From: Viridibacterium curvum
GTDB lineage: Bacteria > Pseudomonadota > Gammaproteobacteria > Burkholderiales > Rhodocyclaceae
Assembly (NCBI RefSeq): GCF_039544165.1
Contig: NZ_BAABLD010000011.1
Coordinates: 112,904-176,903, forward strand
Reading direction: 5' to 3'
DNA length: 64,000 nt
Shown here: positions 37,624-46,089 of the stretch, in pieces
Layout: every line of letters begins with the position of its first letter
Position numbering within the stretch: the first letter of the stretch is position 1
Program-made: the position numbers and the translations under genes
Notes under the pieces: generated by a model
The model's input: the letters and a program-made list of their open reading frames with translations, nothing else
Told to the model about the DNA's origin: nothing
The model's database searches: none

Positions 37624-38445
37624 TCAATCCAGCTGTTCCAGCACAGCCAGCGCATCGCGCGTGGCCGCCACGTCATGCACACGCAACACGGCGGCGCCCT
37701 TCTGTGCGGCCAGCAGCGCCGCAGCAGCACTCGCGGCGACACGCTCTGGCGCGGGGCGACCGACGATGTCGCCCAGCATGGTCTTGCGCGACACGCCCAC
37801 CAGCAAGGGACCAAGAGCGGCGAGGCGCGGCAGGGCGCGAAACAGCGACTGGTTGTGCGCAAAACGCTTGCCGAAGCCGAAGCCGGGATCCAGCAGGATA
37901 CGCTCCCGTGCTACCCCCGCTGCGTGCAATCGCTCACTCTGTTGCCGCAAAAACGCTTCCACTTCGTTGACTGCATCATCGTAGGCGGGTGCGGCCTGCA
38001 TGGTACGCGGCTCCCCCTGCATGTGCATCACGCATACCCCGACGTCGGTAGCCACCACAGCCTCAAGTGCGCCCTCGGCCCGCAGGGCGTTGATGTCATT
38101 GATCAACGAGGCTCCCGCACGGATCGCGGCCGACATCAGCTCAGGTTTGACGGTGTCGATCGAAAGGGGCACGCCACAATCGCGCAGCGCCTCGACGATG
38201 GGCAGTACGCGGTCCATCTCTTCCTGCAGGCTCACCGACGCGGCTCCGGGTCGCGAGGACTCCCCGCCAATGTCGAGCAATGCAGCTCCCTCGCGCAGCG
38301 CCAGCTCGGCCTGGGCGAGGCATTGATCGCGTCGCCCTAGCAGGCCGTCTCCGGAAAACGAATCCGGTGTGACGTTGAGGATGGCCATGATCAGGGGCTT
38401 GTCGAGCGACAGCCTGAAGCGGCCGCAGTGGAAGATGTTCGACAT
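37624..38445 (-). CDS. folP: Dihydropteroate synthase
   Basis: Joins p-aminobenzoate to the pterin diphosphate in folate synthesis; the target of sulfonamides. It has 273 residues with the classic MAILNVTPDSFSGDG, DIGGESSRPGA, and IDTVKPELMSAAIRAG. The binding lysine region LDPGFGFGKRFAHNQSL and the C-terminal LRVHDVAATRDAL are also present. No strong ribosome site precedes the ATG at 38445, but family starts agree. It lies 61 bases after the ftsH stop, separated by a terminator hairpin. Confidence 0.96.
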   Translation of the reverse strand: MSNIFHCGRFRLSLDKPLIMAILNVTPDSFSGDGLLGRRDQCLAQAELALREGAALLDIGGESSRPGAASVSLQEEMDRVLPIVEALRDCGVPLSIDTVKPELMSAAIRAGASLINDINALRAEGALEAVVATDVGVCVMHMQGEPRTMQAAPAYDDAVNEVEAFLRQQSERLHAAGVARERILLDPGFGFGKRFAHNQSLFRALPRLAALGPLLVGVSRKTMLGDIVGRPAPERVAASAAAALLAAQKGAAVLRVHDVAATRDALAVLEQLD

Positions 38446-38465
38446 GAAAGGAAAGCACCAATGAA

Positions 38466-38488
38466 AACGGCCCCGCTGCGGGGCCGTT
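38466..38488 (-). terminator. Intrinsic terminator between ftsH and folP
   Basis: A 10-bp perfect stem (AACGGCCCCG with its complement) and 3-base loop. On the minus strand it is followed by TTTTC, 19 bases after the ftsH stop. It may attenuate rather than abolish folP-glmM transcription from the ftsH promoter. Confidence 0.75.
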
Positions 38489-38506
38489 CAATCGTGGAAA
38501 CCGGGA

Positions 38507-40408
38507 TCAGGCCGGTGCGGCGGCGTTCGGCTCGGCACCAGGTGAATTGTCCGAGCGCGGTGGCGTGCTGCCCGCCGAAGGCTTCGGCGGACGCGGCGGA
38601 CGCCCGTCCATGATGTCCTTGATCTGGTCCGCGTCGATGGTTTCCCAATCCATCAGCGCAGCCGTCATGGTCTCGACCTTGTCGCGATTCTCTTCGAGGA
38701 TGCGCTGGGCTACGGCGTACTGCTCGTCGATGATGCGACGGATTTCGGCGTCGACCTGCTGCATCGTCGTTTCCGACACGTTCTTCTGCGTCGTCACCGA
38801 GCGGCCAAGGAAGACCTCTCCCTCGTTCTCGCCATACACCATCGGGCCCATCTTCTCGGACATGCCGTAACGCGTCACCATGTCACGCGCCATGGCCGTC
38901 GCACGCTCGAAGTCGTTCGAGGCACCGGTAGAGATGCGGTGGATGAACAGGTCTTCGGCAATTCGGCCACCGAACAGGATGGAGATGCGCGACAGCATCT
39001 GGTCCTTGTACAGGCTGAATGTGTCGCGTTCCGGCAGTTGCCAGGTCAGACCCAGCGCGCGGCCGCGCGGCATGATGGTGACCTTGTGAACCGGATCGGT
39101 GCCCGGCAGCATTGCCGCCACGATGGCGTGACCAGACTCGTGATAAGCCGTGGCCTGGCGCTCTTCTTCGGTGAGCACCATTGAGCGACGCTCTGGACCC
39201 ATGAAGATCTTGTCCTTGGCCTTTTCGAAATCGTCCATGTCGACAAGGCGCTTGTTGGCCCGTGCTGCGAACAGCGCCGCCTCGTTGACGAGGTTGGCCA
39301 AGTCAGCACCGGACATGCCCGGCGTACCGCGTGCCAGCACCATTGCATCGACATCGGGCGCAATCGGCACCTTGCGCATGTGCACCTTGAGGATCTGTTC
39401 ACGACCACGGATGTCGGGCAGCGGCACGACAACCTGACGGTCGAAGCGGCCCGGACGCATCAGCGCAGGATCGAGCACGTCCGGACGGTTCGACGCAGCA
39501 ATGACGATCACACCGGTCTGGCCTTCGAAGCCATCCATTTCGACGAGCAGTTGGTTGAGGGTTTGCTCGCGCTCATCATTGCCACCACCAAGACCAGCGC
39601 CACGCTGACGACCCACCGCATCGATTTCGTCGATGAAGATGATGCAGGGCGCATGCTTCTTGGCGTTCTCGAACATGTCGCGCACACGGGCTGCGCCCAC
39701 GCCAACAAACATCTCGACAAAGTCGGAACCCGAGATGCTGAAGAACGGCACCTTGGCCTCGCCGGCAATCGCCTTGGCGAGCAAAGTCTTACCGGTACCC
39801 GGCGAACCGACCATCAGAACACCCTTGGGGATGCGGCCGCCGAGCTTCTGGAACTTGGAAGGGTCGCGCAGGAAATCCACCAGTTCAGAGACTTCTTCCT
39901 TGGCTTCGTCGCAACCGGCGACGTCGGCAAAGGTGATGGAGTTGGCTGATTCGTCGAGCATGCGCGCGCGGCTCTTGCCGAACGAGAAGGCGCCACCACG
40001 GCCACCGCCCTGCATCTGGCGCATGAAGAAGATCCACACACCGATCAGCAGCAGCATCGGGAACCAGGAAATCAGGGCACTGACGAGCCAGTTCTGTTCT
40101 TCACGAGCTTTGACGTCGAACGGCGTCTTGTACTTGACGATAAGGTCTTCCATCAACCCACGGTCGAGGTAAGTACCCGTCGTCGTCACGCGGCGCCCAT
40201 CGGTGCGCTCAGCCACAATTTCAAGCGAGCGTCCGCCCTCGTGGATTTCCACCGACTTGAACTGGCCGGCATGCAGGCTATCGATGAATTCGGAATAGGT
40301 GACGTCTTGCGCGCCGCCATTGCCACTGCCGGAAATGCGCGTAATGACGGTCATGATGACCACGCCGATCACCAACCACACCGCAAGATTCTTGAAGAGA
40401 TTGTTCAA
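38507..40408 (-). CDS. ftsH: ATP-dependent zinc metalloprotease FtsH
   Basis: Membrane AAA+ protease degrading misfolded membrane proteins and regulators such as sigma-32 and LpxC. It has 633 residues. Two N-terminal helices (about 5-23 and 100-120) flank a periplasmic domain. Walker A is GSPGTGKTLLAKAI, Walker B includes CIIFIDEIDAVG, and the pore/SRH region RPGRFDRQVVVPLPDIRGRE is split here only by description. The zinc site is HESGHAIVA. A GCCCGC/GCGGGC hairpin lies at 40423-40438 in the leader, and a promoter-like sequence is at 40481-40510. Confidence 0.97.
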   Translation of the reverse strand: MNNLFKNLAVWLVIGVVIMTVITRISGSGNGGAQDVTYSEFIDSLHAGQFKSVEIHEGGRSLEIVAERTDGRRVTTTGTYLDRGLMEDLIVKYKTPFDVKAREEQNWLVSALISWFPMLLLIGVWIFFMRQMQGGGRGGAFSFGKSRARMLDESANSITFADVAGCDEAKEEVSELVDFLRDPSKFQKLGGRIPKGVLMVGSPGTGKTLLAKAIAGEAKVPFFSISGSDFVEMFVGVGAARVRDMFENAKKHAPCIIFIDEIDAVGRQRGAGLGGGNDEREQTLNQLLVEMDGFEGQTGVIVIAASNRPDVLDPALMRPGRFDRQVVVPLPDIRGREQILKVHMRKVPIAPDVDAMVLARGTPGMSGADLANLVNEAALFAARANKRLVDMDDFEKAKDKIFMGPERRSMVLTEEERQATAYHESGHAIVAAMLPGTDPVHKVTIMPRGRALGLTWQLPERDTFSLYKDQMLSRISILFGGRIAEDLFIHRISTGASNDFERATAMARDMVTRYGMSEKMGPMVYGENEGEVFLGRSVTTQKNVSETTMQQVDAEIRRIIDEQYAVAQRILEENRDKVETMTAALMDWETIDADQIKDIMDGRPPRPPKPSAGSTPPRSDNSPGAEPNAAAPA

Positions 40409-40480
40409 GTTGATTCCTCGCTGCCCGCCTTTGCGGGCCTACTTGTCTGCCACCGGGGCCTGCGCCCGGAATGCAGACCC

Positions 40481-40510
40481 ATTCTAAGCCGCTTCGTTCC
40501 GTCGATTCAA
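40481..40510 (-). promoter_or_regulatory. Candidate sigma-70 promoter of ftsH
   Basis: On the minus strand TTGAAT (40510-40505), 18 bases, then TAGAAT (40486-40481), about 70 bases before the ftsH ATG. Both hexamers agree well with the consensus. Confidence 0.55.
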
Positions 40511-40526
40511 ACCTGTACGGGCGGAA

Positions 40527-41147
40527 TTACCCTGATTTCTTCAAGCCCAGCAGATAAACCTCCGCCGAACGGTCTCGCGAAGCCTCCGGCTTGCGGGACA
40601 GCACGCTGCCGAACATCTGTTGCATGGCCTTTCGGTAATCCATGAATCCTGCCCCCTGGAACAACTTGATCAGCATGTTGCCTCCGGGCCGCAAGTGATT
40701 GGCAGCAAAGTCCAGGGCAAGTTCCGCCAGATGCATCATGCGTCCGTCGTCGCTGACGGACACTCCCGAGATATTGGGGGCCATGTCTGATAAAACAAGG
40801 TCCACCGTCCGCCCGTCCAGCAAACGCTCGAACTCGGCCAGTACGGTGTCCTCCCGGAAGTCACCCTGCAGAAAGCTCACGCCGGGCACCGGATCCATGG
40901 GAAGGATGTCAAGCGCCAGCAGCAAGCCGCCGGGCTGGATGCGTTTGACCGCCACCTGGCACCATGACCCGGGCGCAGCGCCCAGGTCGACAACGACCAT
41001 GCCCGGTTTGAGCAGGTGATCCTTGTCATCGATCTCCATCAGCTTGTAGGCCGCGCGGGCACGATAGCCCTCCGCCCTGGCCTTCTGCACCCACGGGTCG
41101 TTGAGATGTTCCTTCATCCAGCCTTTGCTGGTCTTGCTGGGCTTCAT
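40527..41147 (-). CDS. rlmE: 23S rRNA (uridine-2'-O) methyltransferase RlmE (FtsJ/RrmJ)
   Basis: Methylates U2552 of 23S rRNA in the large subunit. It has 206 residues. SAM-binding site: VVDLGAAPGSWCQVA. The catalytic K-D-K-E set is visible as YRARAAYKLMEID (Lys), LSDMAPNISG (Asp), LIKLFQG (Lys) and PEASRDRSAEVYLL (Glu). The rlmE-ftsH pair is conserved in proteobacteria as the ftsJ-ftsH heat-shock operon. It is divergent from yhbY across a 138-base spacer with strong dyads. Confidence 0.96.
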   Translation of the reverse strand: MKPSKTSKGWMKEHLNDPWVQKARAEGYRARAAYKLMEIDDKDHLLKPGMVVVDLGAAPGSWCQVAVKRIQPGGLLLALDILPMDPVPGVSFLQGDFREDTVLAEFERLLDGRTVDLVLSDMAPNISGVSVSDDGRMMHLAELALDFAANHLRPGGNMLIKLFQGAGFMDYRKAMQQMFGSVLSRKPEASRDRSAEVYLLGLKKSG

Positions 41148-41170
41148 AACTTAAAATGCTGCTTCAATCT

Positions 41171-41260
41171 GCTCCCCGGCCTGCATTGCCAGGCCAGAAA
41201 TCCCTCCGGGGAGCCGGGAAAGTCCTGTGGATGTTCTCGAAGACACGTCACCGACGTGTC
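41171..41260. other. Structured divergent spacer between rlmE and yhbY
   Basis: Two strong dyads. GCTCCCCGG (41171-41179) pairs with CCGGGGAGC (41206-41214), with an inner GGCCTG/CAGGCC stem. GACACGTC (41242-41249) pairs with GACGTGTC (41253-41260), 26 bases before the yhbY start. They may be a 5' UTR structure or an operator. Confidence 0.5.
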
Positions 41261-41285
41261 GCTTTCCTGATCACGAAAGATACCA

Positions 41286-41726
41286 ATGACTGCACTGACC
41301 CAAGCCCAGCGCCGCGACCTGCGCGCCCGCGCCCATCACCTTGACCCCGTCGTGAGCATCGCCGGCAACGGCCTGACCGAGAGCGTACTCAAGGAAATCG
41401 ACGTCGCACTCAAGGCACACGAACTCATCAAGATACGCGTCTACGGTGACGACCGCGAGGCGCGCATCGCCTATCTGCAGGCTATCTGCAAGGATCTGGG
41501 TTGCGAAGCCGTGCAAAGCATCGGCAAGCTGCTGGTCGTTTTCCGCGCCAACCCCAAGGTCGCAGCAGCACCAAAAGCCGCCGCGACCGGCAAAAGCTCG
41601 GCTCAACCCCGTACACCGTCCCGCGCTACCACCAAAGCCCCGCCCCGCGCCAAGCTGCGTGGCGTGTCGGAACGCGTTCGCAAAGCTCCGCTGGGCAGCT
41701 CTCGCCCCAAGAAAAGCGCCCGCTGA
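41286..41726 (+). CDS. yhbY: Ribosome assembly RNA-binding protein YhbY (CRM domain)
   Basis: A 146-residue protein with an N-terminal CRM/YhbY RNA-binding domain (about 1-95). It shows LTQAQRRDLRARAHHLDPVV, the GxxG-type loop AGNGLTESV, ELIKIRVYGDDREAR and SIGKLLVVFR. YhbY associates with pre-50S particles. A basic, Ala/Pro/Lys-rich tail (about 96-146) extends beyond the usual 97-residue E. coli protein and probably adds RNA contacts. Divergent from rlmE, which also acts on 50S. Confidence 0.92.
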   Translation: MTALTQAQRRDLRARAHHLDPVVSIAGNGLTESVLKEIDVALKAHELIKIRVYGDDREARIAYLQAICKDLGCEAVQSIGKLLVVFRANPKVAAAPKAAATGKSSAQPRTPSRATTKAPPRAKLRGVSERVRKAPLGSSRPKKSAR

Positions 41727-41752
41727 AGCCAGCGCCCGATCCATGATCGGGC

Positions 41753-42205
41753 TCAACGCTTGAACAGCTGCGTCACCAGCACCAGACCCATCGCGGCTTC
41801 GATCAGGTAGACCAGACTCGATACACCGTGCCAGGCGAGGAAGCGACTGCGAAACGCACTGGCCAGCACCTCATGCGGCAAGGCGTCGGCGCGCAGCTGG
41901 CTGAGGATGGGCGTGATACCGAAGTGGGCGGCCACGGTGAGCAGCAGCATCAGCAGCATCAGCCAGAACACCAGTGTTTTCATGATGCCCGCCCCGCTCT
42001 GCCGGAACAGGTAGATCAGCCCGTACACGCCGGCAAGCATCCCCAGCCAGGCGACAGCCGCGAACAATTGACCGGCCAGATTGCCTGCCAGCGTTCTGTC
42101 CGCGAGCTGCTTCTGGAGGAGTGCGGCCGCAAAACCGAACGCCCACAGGCTACCGACCCACAGCGTGATGAGGATGGTGAAAAGGTAGGTGCCGAATTGG
42201 CGCAC
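41753..42205 (-). CDS. DUF4149 domain membrane protein
   Basis: A 150-residue protein with four predicted helices (about 4-26, 42-64, 74-94, 125-146). The layout TYLFTILITLWVGSLWAFGF and FLAWHGVSSLVYLIEAAMGL is typical of DUF4149 (also called TMEM205-like). I set the start at the GTG at 42205, because GAGG lies eight bases upstream. The in-frame ATG at 42232 lies inside an inverted-repeat element and would add only repeat-derived residues. The conserved place between greA and yhbY supports it; function unknown. Confidence 0.8.
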   Translation of the reverse strand: MRQFGTYLFTILITLWVGSLWAFGFAAALLQKQLADRTLAGNLAGQLFAAVAWLGMLAGVYGLIYLFRQSGAGIMKTLVFWLMLLMLLLTVAAHFGITPILSQLRADALPHEVLASAFRSRFLAWHGVSSLVYLIEAAMGLVLVTQLFKR

Positions 42206-42226
42206 TGATCGAGCCTCAAACCAACC

Positions 42227-42309
42227 CGTCATTCCCGCGAAAGCGGGAATCCAGTGACTTCCTGCAGCAAAGGCAAAGACGCTGGATTCCCGCTTTCGCG
42301 GGAGTGACG
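42227..42309. repeat. REP/MITE-like inverted repeat (ATTCCCGCGAAAGCGGGAAT family)
   Basis: Two 28-base arms (42227-42254 and 42282-42309) are inverted copies with one mismatch, and each holds the palindrome ATTCCCGCGAAAGCGGGAAT (one base changed in the second). This core is a very widespread bacterial intergenic repeat, similar to the Neisseria dRS3 type. The 27-base centre is unique. It lies between the greA stop and the DUF4149 gene, and could act as a transcript-end or stability hairpin for greA. Confidence 0.85.
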
Positions 42310-42314
42310 GCTTT

Positions 42315-42791
42315 TTAGATGTACTTGACGTCGAGAATCTCGTACTCGCGCACGCCGCCCGGCGCCTGCACTTCGGCGACGTCGCCAGCAAACTTGCCGA
42401 TCAGTGCGCGCGCGATAGGCGACGACACGGAGATCTTGCCCGCCTTCAGATCGGCCTCGTCTTCTCCAACGATCTGATAAGTCACGCTTTCACCCGAACC
42501 GAGATCTTCGAGATCCAGTGTCGCGCCGAATACCACGCGACCATCGGCGTCCAACAGTTGGGGATCGATGATCTGGGCGGAAGAGAGCTTGCCTTCGACC
42601 TCCTTGATACGCCCCTCGATGAAGCCCTGGCGTTCCTTGGCCGCATCGTATTCGGCGTTTTCCGACAGATCGCCGTGCGAACGTGCCTCGGCAATCGCCT
42701 CAATGACGCGCGGACGTTCGACGGTCTTCAGTTGATGCAGCTCGGCGCGCAACAGTTCAGCGCCCTTGACGGTCAGCGGTACCTTGTTCAT
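42315..42791 (-). CDS. greA: Transcription elongation factor GreA
   Basis: Binds the RNA polymerase secondary channel and stimulates cleavage of backtracked transcripts. It has 158 residues from the ATG at 42791 (MNKVPLTVKGAELL); the longer open frame into carB is rejected. The N-terminal coiled coil carries the tip acidic pair in ARSHGDLSENAEYDAAKERQ (about 37-56). The C-terminal FKBP-like domain has VGEDEADLKAGKISVSSPIA. It lies 20 bases after the carB stop, a conserved carA-carB-greA order. Confidence 0.96.
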   Translation of the reverse strand: MNKVPLTVKGAELLRAELHQLKTVERPRVIEAIAEARSHGDLSENAEYDAAKERQGFIEGRIKEVEGKLSSAQIIDPQLLDADGRVVFGATLDLEDLGSGESVTYQIVGEDEADLKAGKISVSSPIARALIGKFAGDVAEVQAPGGVREYEILDVKYI

Positions 42792-42810
42792 GTCAGTCCG
42801 TTCGATTCGT

Positions 42811-45800
42811 TCAGGCTTCCGCCAGTTCGGTGTGCAGTTGCTGGACCGAATACACCTCCAGCCCGGCGAGATGACGCATGCCCATACAGGCGGCACGCGC
42901 CCCTTCGATGGTCGTAAACACCGGCACCTTGGCGGCAAGCGCGCTGGTACGGATCGAGCGGGAATCCAGGATGGCCTGGCGCTTCTCTTCCACGGTGTTG
43001 ATGACCAACACGATCTCGTTGTTCTTGATCATGTCGACGATGTGCGGACGGCCTTCCATGACCTTGTTCACCGGTGTGACGGCGGTGAGTCCTGCTTCCT
43101 GCAGATGCGTTGCCGTGCCCTTGGTGGCCACAACCTTGAAGCCCAGATCCAGCAGCTCACGCGCCACCTCAACGGACTTCGGACGATCCGACTGCTTGAC
43201 ACTGATGAAGGCGGTTCCCGACGCAGGCAGACGCGTGCCGGCGGCGAGCTGGCTCTTCACGAAGGCTTCGGCAAAAGTGCGGCCAACGCCCATGACCTCA
43301 CCGGTCGACTTCATTTCCGGCCCGAGGATGGTATCTACGCCCGGGAACTTGTTGAACGGGAAAACGGCTTCCTTGACCGAGTAGTACGGCGGCACAACTT
43401 CAGCCGTCACGCCCTGAGAGGCAAGGCTCTGGCCGGCCATGCATCGCGCGGCGATCTTGGCCAGCGGCAGCGAGCAGGCCTTGGACACGAACGGCACGGT
43501 GCGCGAGGCACGCGGGTTCACTTCGAGCACATACACCGTCTCGCCCTGAATGGCGAACTGCACGTTCATCAGGCCAACCACATTGAGCGCCTTGGCCATC
43601 AGCTCGGTCTGGCGACGCAACTCATCCTGCAGCGCGGCCGACAGCGTGTAAGGCGGCAGCGAGCAGGCCGAGTCGCCCGAGTGCACGCCGGCCTGTTCGA
43701 TGTGCTGCATGATGCCGCCGATGATGACCTGCTTGCCGTCGGACAGCGCGTCGACGTCGACTTCGGTCGCGTCGTTGAGGAAGCGGTCGAGCAGCACGGG
43801 CGAATCGTTAGAGACCTTGATGGCGTCGCGCATGTAGCGTTCGAGATCCTTCTGCTCGTGCACGATTTCCATCGCGCGGCCACCCAGCACGTAGCTCGGA
43901 CGCACCACCAGCGGATAACCGATTTCACCCGCCAGACGGATCGCATCCGATTCGGTACGTGCCGTGCGGTTGGGCGGCTGCTTGAGGCCCAGGTCGTTGA
44001 TGAGCTTCTGGAAGCGCTCGCGGTCCTCGGCGGCGTCGATCATGTCCGGCGAGGTGCCGATGATGGGCACACCGTTGGCTTCGAGATCGCGCGCGAGCTT
44101 GAGCGGCGTCTGGCCACCAAACTGCACGATCACACCGACCGGCTTCTCGATGGCGACGATTTCCAGCACGTCTTCGAGCGTAAGCGGTTCGAAGTACAGG
44201 CGATCCGAGGTGTCATAGTCGGTCGACACGGTCTCGGGGTTGCAGTTGACCATGATTGTCTCGTAACCGTCTTCGCGCAGTGCCAGCGCGGCATGCACGC
44301 AGCAGTAGTCGAACTCGATACCCTGACCGATGCGGTTCGGGCCACCACCCAGCACCATGATCTTCTTCTTGTCGGTGGGCTGTGCTTCGCACTCTTCCTC
44401 GTAGGTCGAGTACATGTAGGCCGTGCTCGATGCAAACTCGGCAGCACAGGTATCCACACGCTTGTAGACCGGGCGCACGCCCAGTGCCTGACGTCGCGCA
44501 CGCAGGGTCGACTCATCGATCTTCAGCAGCTTGGCCAGGCGACGGTCGGAGAACCCCTTGCGCTTGAGGCTGCGCAGCTCGGCCGCGTCGATTGAACCCA
44601 GCGAGCGGTCATCCAGCTCCATCTCGTGATCGACGATATCCTTGATCTGTGCGAGGAACCACGGATCGATCTTGGTGAGGCTGTGCACTTCTTCGAGCGT
44701 CATGCCGCTTTCGAAAGCATCGCCGACATACCAGATACGCTCGGGGCCGGGCTCGCCCAACTCCTTCTCGATTTCTTCGCGGTCGTTCGTCTTCTTGTTG
44801 AGACCATCAACGCCTACTTCCAGGCCACGCATGGCTTTCTGGAAAGACTCCTGGAAGGTGCGGCCCATGGCCATCACTTCGCCCACCGACTTCATCTGCG
44901 TCGTCAGGCGGTTGTTGGCCGTCGGGAATTTCTCGAAGGCGAAACGCGGCACCTTGGTGACGATGTAGTCGATCGAGGGCTCGAACGAAGCCGGCGTGGC
45001 TCCGCCTGTGATGTCGTTCTTGAGTTCGTCGAGCGTGAAGCCAACGGCGAGCTTGGCGGCGATCTTGGCAATCGGGAAACCCGTGGCCTTGGAAGCCAGC
45101 GCCGAAGAGCGCGAAACGCGCGGGTTCATCTCGATGACGATCAGGCGGCCATCCTTGGGATTGACGGCGAACTGCACGTTCGAGCCGCCCGTATCCACAC
45201 CGATCTCGCGCAGCACCGCCACCGAGGCGTTGCGCATGATCTGGTATTCCTTGTCGGTCAGCGTCTGGGCCGGGGCGATGGTGATCGAGTCGCCGGTGTG
45301 CACGCCCATCGGGTCGAGATTCTCGATGGAGCAGACAATGATGCAGTTATCGTTGCGGTCACGCACGACCTCCATCTCGAACTCTTTCCAGCCCAGCAGC
45401 GACTCTTCGATGAGCAGCTCATTGGTCGGCGACAGGTCCAGACCGCGCGTGCAGATCTCGACGAATTCTTCGATGTTGTAGGCGATACCGCCACCGCTAC
45501 CACCCATGGTGAAGGACGGACGGATGATGGCCGGGAAGCCCATTTTGGCTTGCACGGCCAAGGCCTCTTCCATACTGTGGGCGATGCCCGAGCGCGCAGA
45601 TTCGAGACCGATCCTGGTCATCGCATCCTTGAACTTGAGGCGATCTTCGGCCTTGTCGATGGCTTCAGGCGTCGCACCAATGAGCTCAACCTTGTACTTG
45701 TCGAGCACGCCATTGCGCCACAAGTCCAGCGCGCAGTTCAGCGCGGTCTGCCCCCCCATCGTGGGCAGCACGGCATCGGGACGCTCCTTCTCGATGATGC

Positions 45801-46026
45801 GCTCGACCACCTGCCAGGTGATGGGCTCGATGTAGGTCACATCGGCCATGTTCGGGTCGGTCATGATCGTGGCCGGATTGCTGTTGACCAGGATGACCTT
45901 GTAACCCTCGTCACGCAGCGCCTTGCAGGCCTGGGCGCCGGAGTAGTCGAATTCGCAGGCCTGACCGATGATGATCGGGCCGGCGCCGATGATGAGGATG
46001 GATTGGATGTCTGTCCGCTTGGGCAT
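42811..46026 (-). CDS. carB: Carbamoyl-phosphate synthase large subunit
   Basis: Makes carbamoyl phosphate from bicarbonate, ammonia (from CarA) and two ATP, feeding arginine and pyrimidine synthesis. It has 1071 residues, the normal length. It is an internal duplication: the first ATP-grasp half (about 1-400, IIGQACEFDYSGAQACKAL, FTMGGSGGGIAYN) and the second (about 550-935, GPNRIGQGIEFDYCCVHA, SYVLGGRAMEIVH). An oligomerisation region lies between, and an MGS-like allosteric domain at the C-terminus (about 936-1071) would bind UMP/IMP/ornithine. It lies 63 bases after carA. Confidence 0.98.
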   Translation of the reverse strand: MPKRTDIQSILIIGAGPIIIGQACEFDYSGAQACKALRDEGYKVILVNSNPATIMTDPNMADVTYIEPITWQVVERIIEKERPDAVLPTMGGQTALNCALDLWRNGVLDKYKVELIGATPEAIDKAEDRLKFKDAMTRIGLESARSGIAHSMEEALAVQAKMGFPAIIRPSFTMGGSGGGIAYNIEEFVEICTRGLDLSPTNELLIEESLLGWKEFEMEVVRDRNDNCIIVCSIENLDPMGVHTGDSITIAPAQTLTDKEYQIMRNASVAVLREIGVDTGGSNVQFAVNPKDGRLIVIEMNPRVSRSSALASKATGFPIAKIAAKLAVGFTLDELKNDITGGATPASFEPSIDYIVTKVPRFAFEKFPTANNRLTTQMKSVGEVMAMGRTFQESFQKAMRGLEVGVDGLNKKTNDREEIEKELGEPGPERIWYVGDAFESGMTLEEVHSLTKIDPWFLAQIKDIVDHEMELDDRSLGSIDAAELRSLKRKGFSDRRLAKLLKIDESTLRARRQALGVRPVYKRVDTCAAEFASSTAYMYSTYEEECEAQPTDKKKIMVLGGGPNRIGQGIEFDYCCVHAALALREDGYETIMVNCNPETVSTDYDTSDRLYFEPLTLEDVLEIVAIEKPVGVIVQFGGQTPLKLARDLEANGVPIIGTSPDMIDAAEDRERFQKLINDLGLKQPPNRTARTESDAIRLAGEIGYPLVVRPSYVLGGRAMEIVHEQKDLERYMRDAIKVSNDSPVLLDRFLNDATEVDVDALSDGKQVIIGGIMQHIEQAGVHSGDSACSLPPYTLSAALQDELRRQTELMAKALNVVGLMNVQFAIQGETVYVLEVNPRASRTVPFVSKACSLPLAKIAARCMAGQSLASQGVTAEVVPPYYSVKEAVFPFNKFPGVDTILGPEMKSTGEVMGVGRTFAEAFVKSQLAAGTRLPASGTAFISVKQSDRPKSVEVARELLDLGFKVVATKGTATHLQEAGLTAVTPVNKVMEGRPHIVDMIKNNEIVLVINTVEEKRQAILDSRSIRTSALAAKVPVFTTIEGARAACMGMRHLAGLEVYSVQQLHTELAEA

Positions 46027-46089
46027 ATCAACACCTGAAGTGCATTGCTTGTTGGAACGCAGCCAGCTGGCTGCGCCCGGAATACTTTG

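Noticed and set aside
35943..37970. 675-codon open frame opposite glmM and folP
   Set aside because: It is antisense to two certain genes in a GC-rich genome where the complementary frame stays open by codon bias; no ribosome site or recognisable domain.
42766..44595. 609-codon open frame opposite carB (and 470 codons at 44626-46038)
   Set aside because: Shadow frames of carB; no domain similarity.
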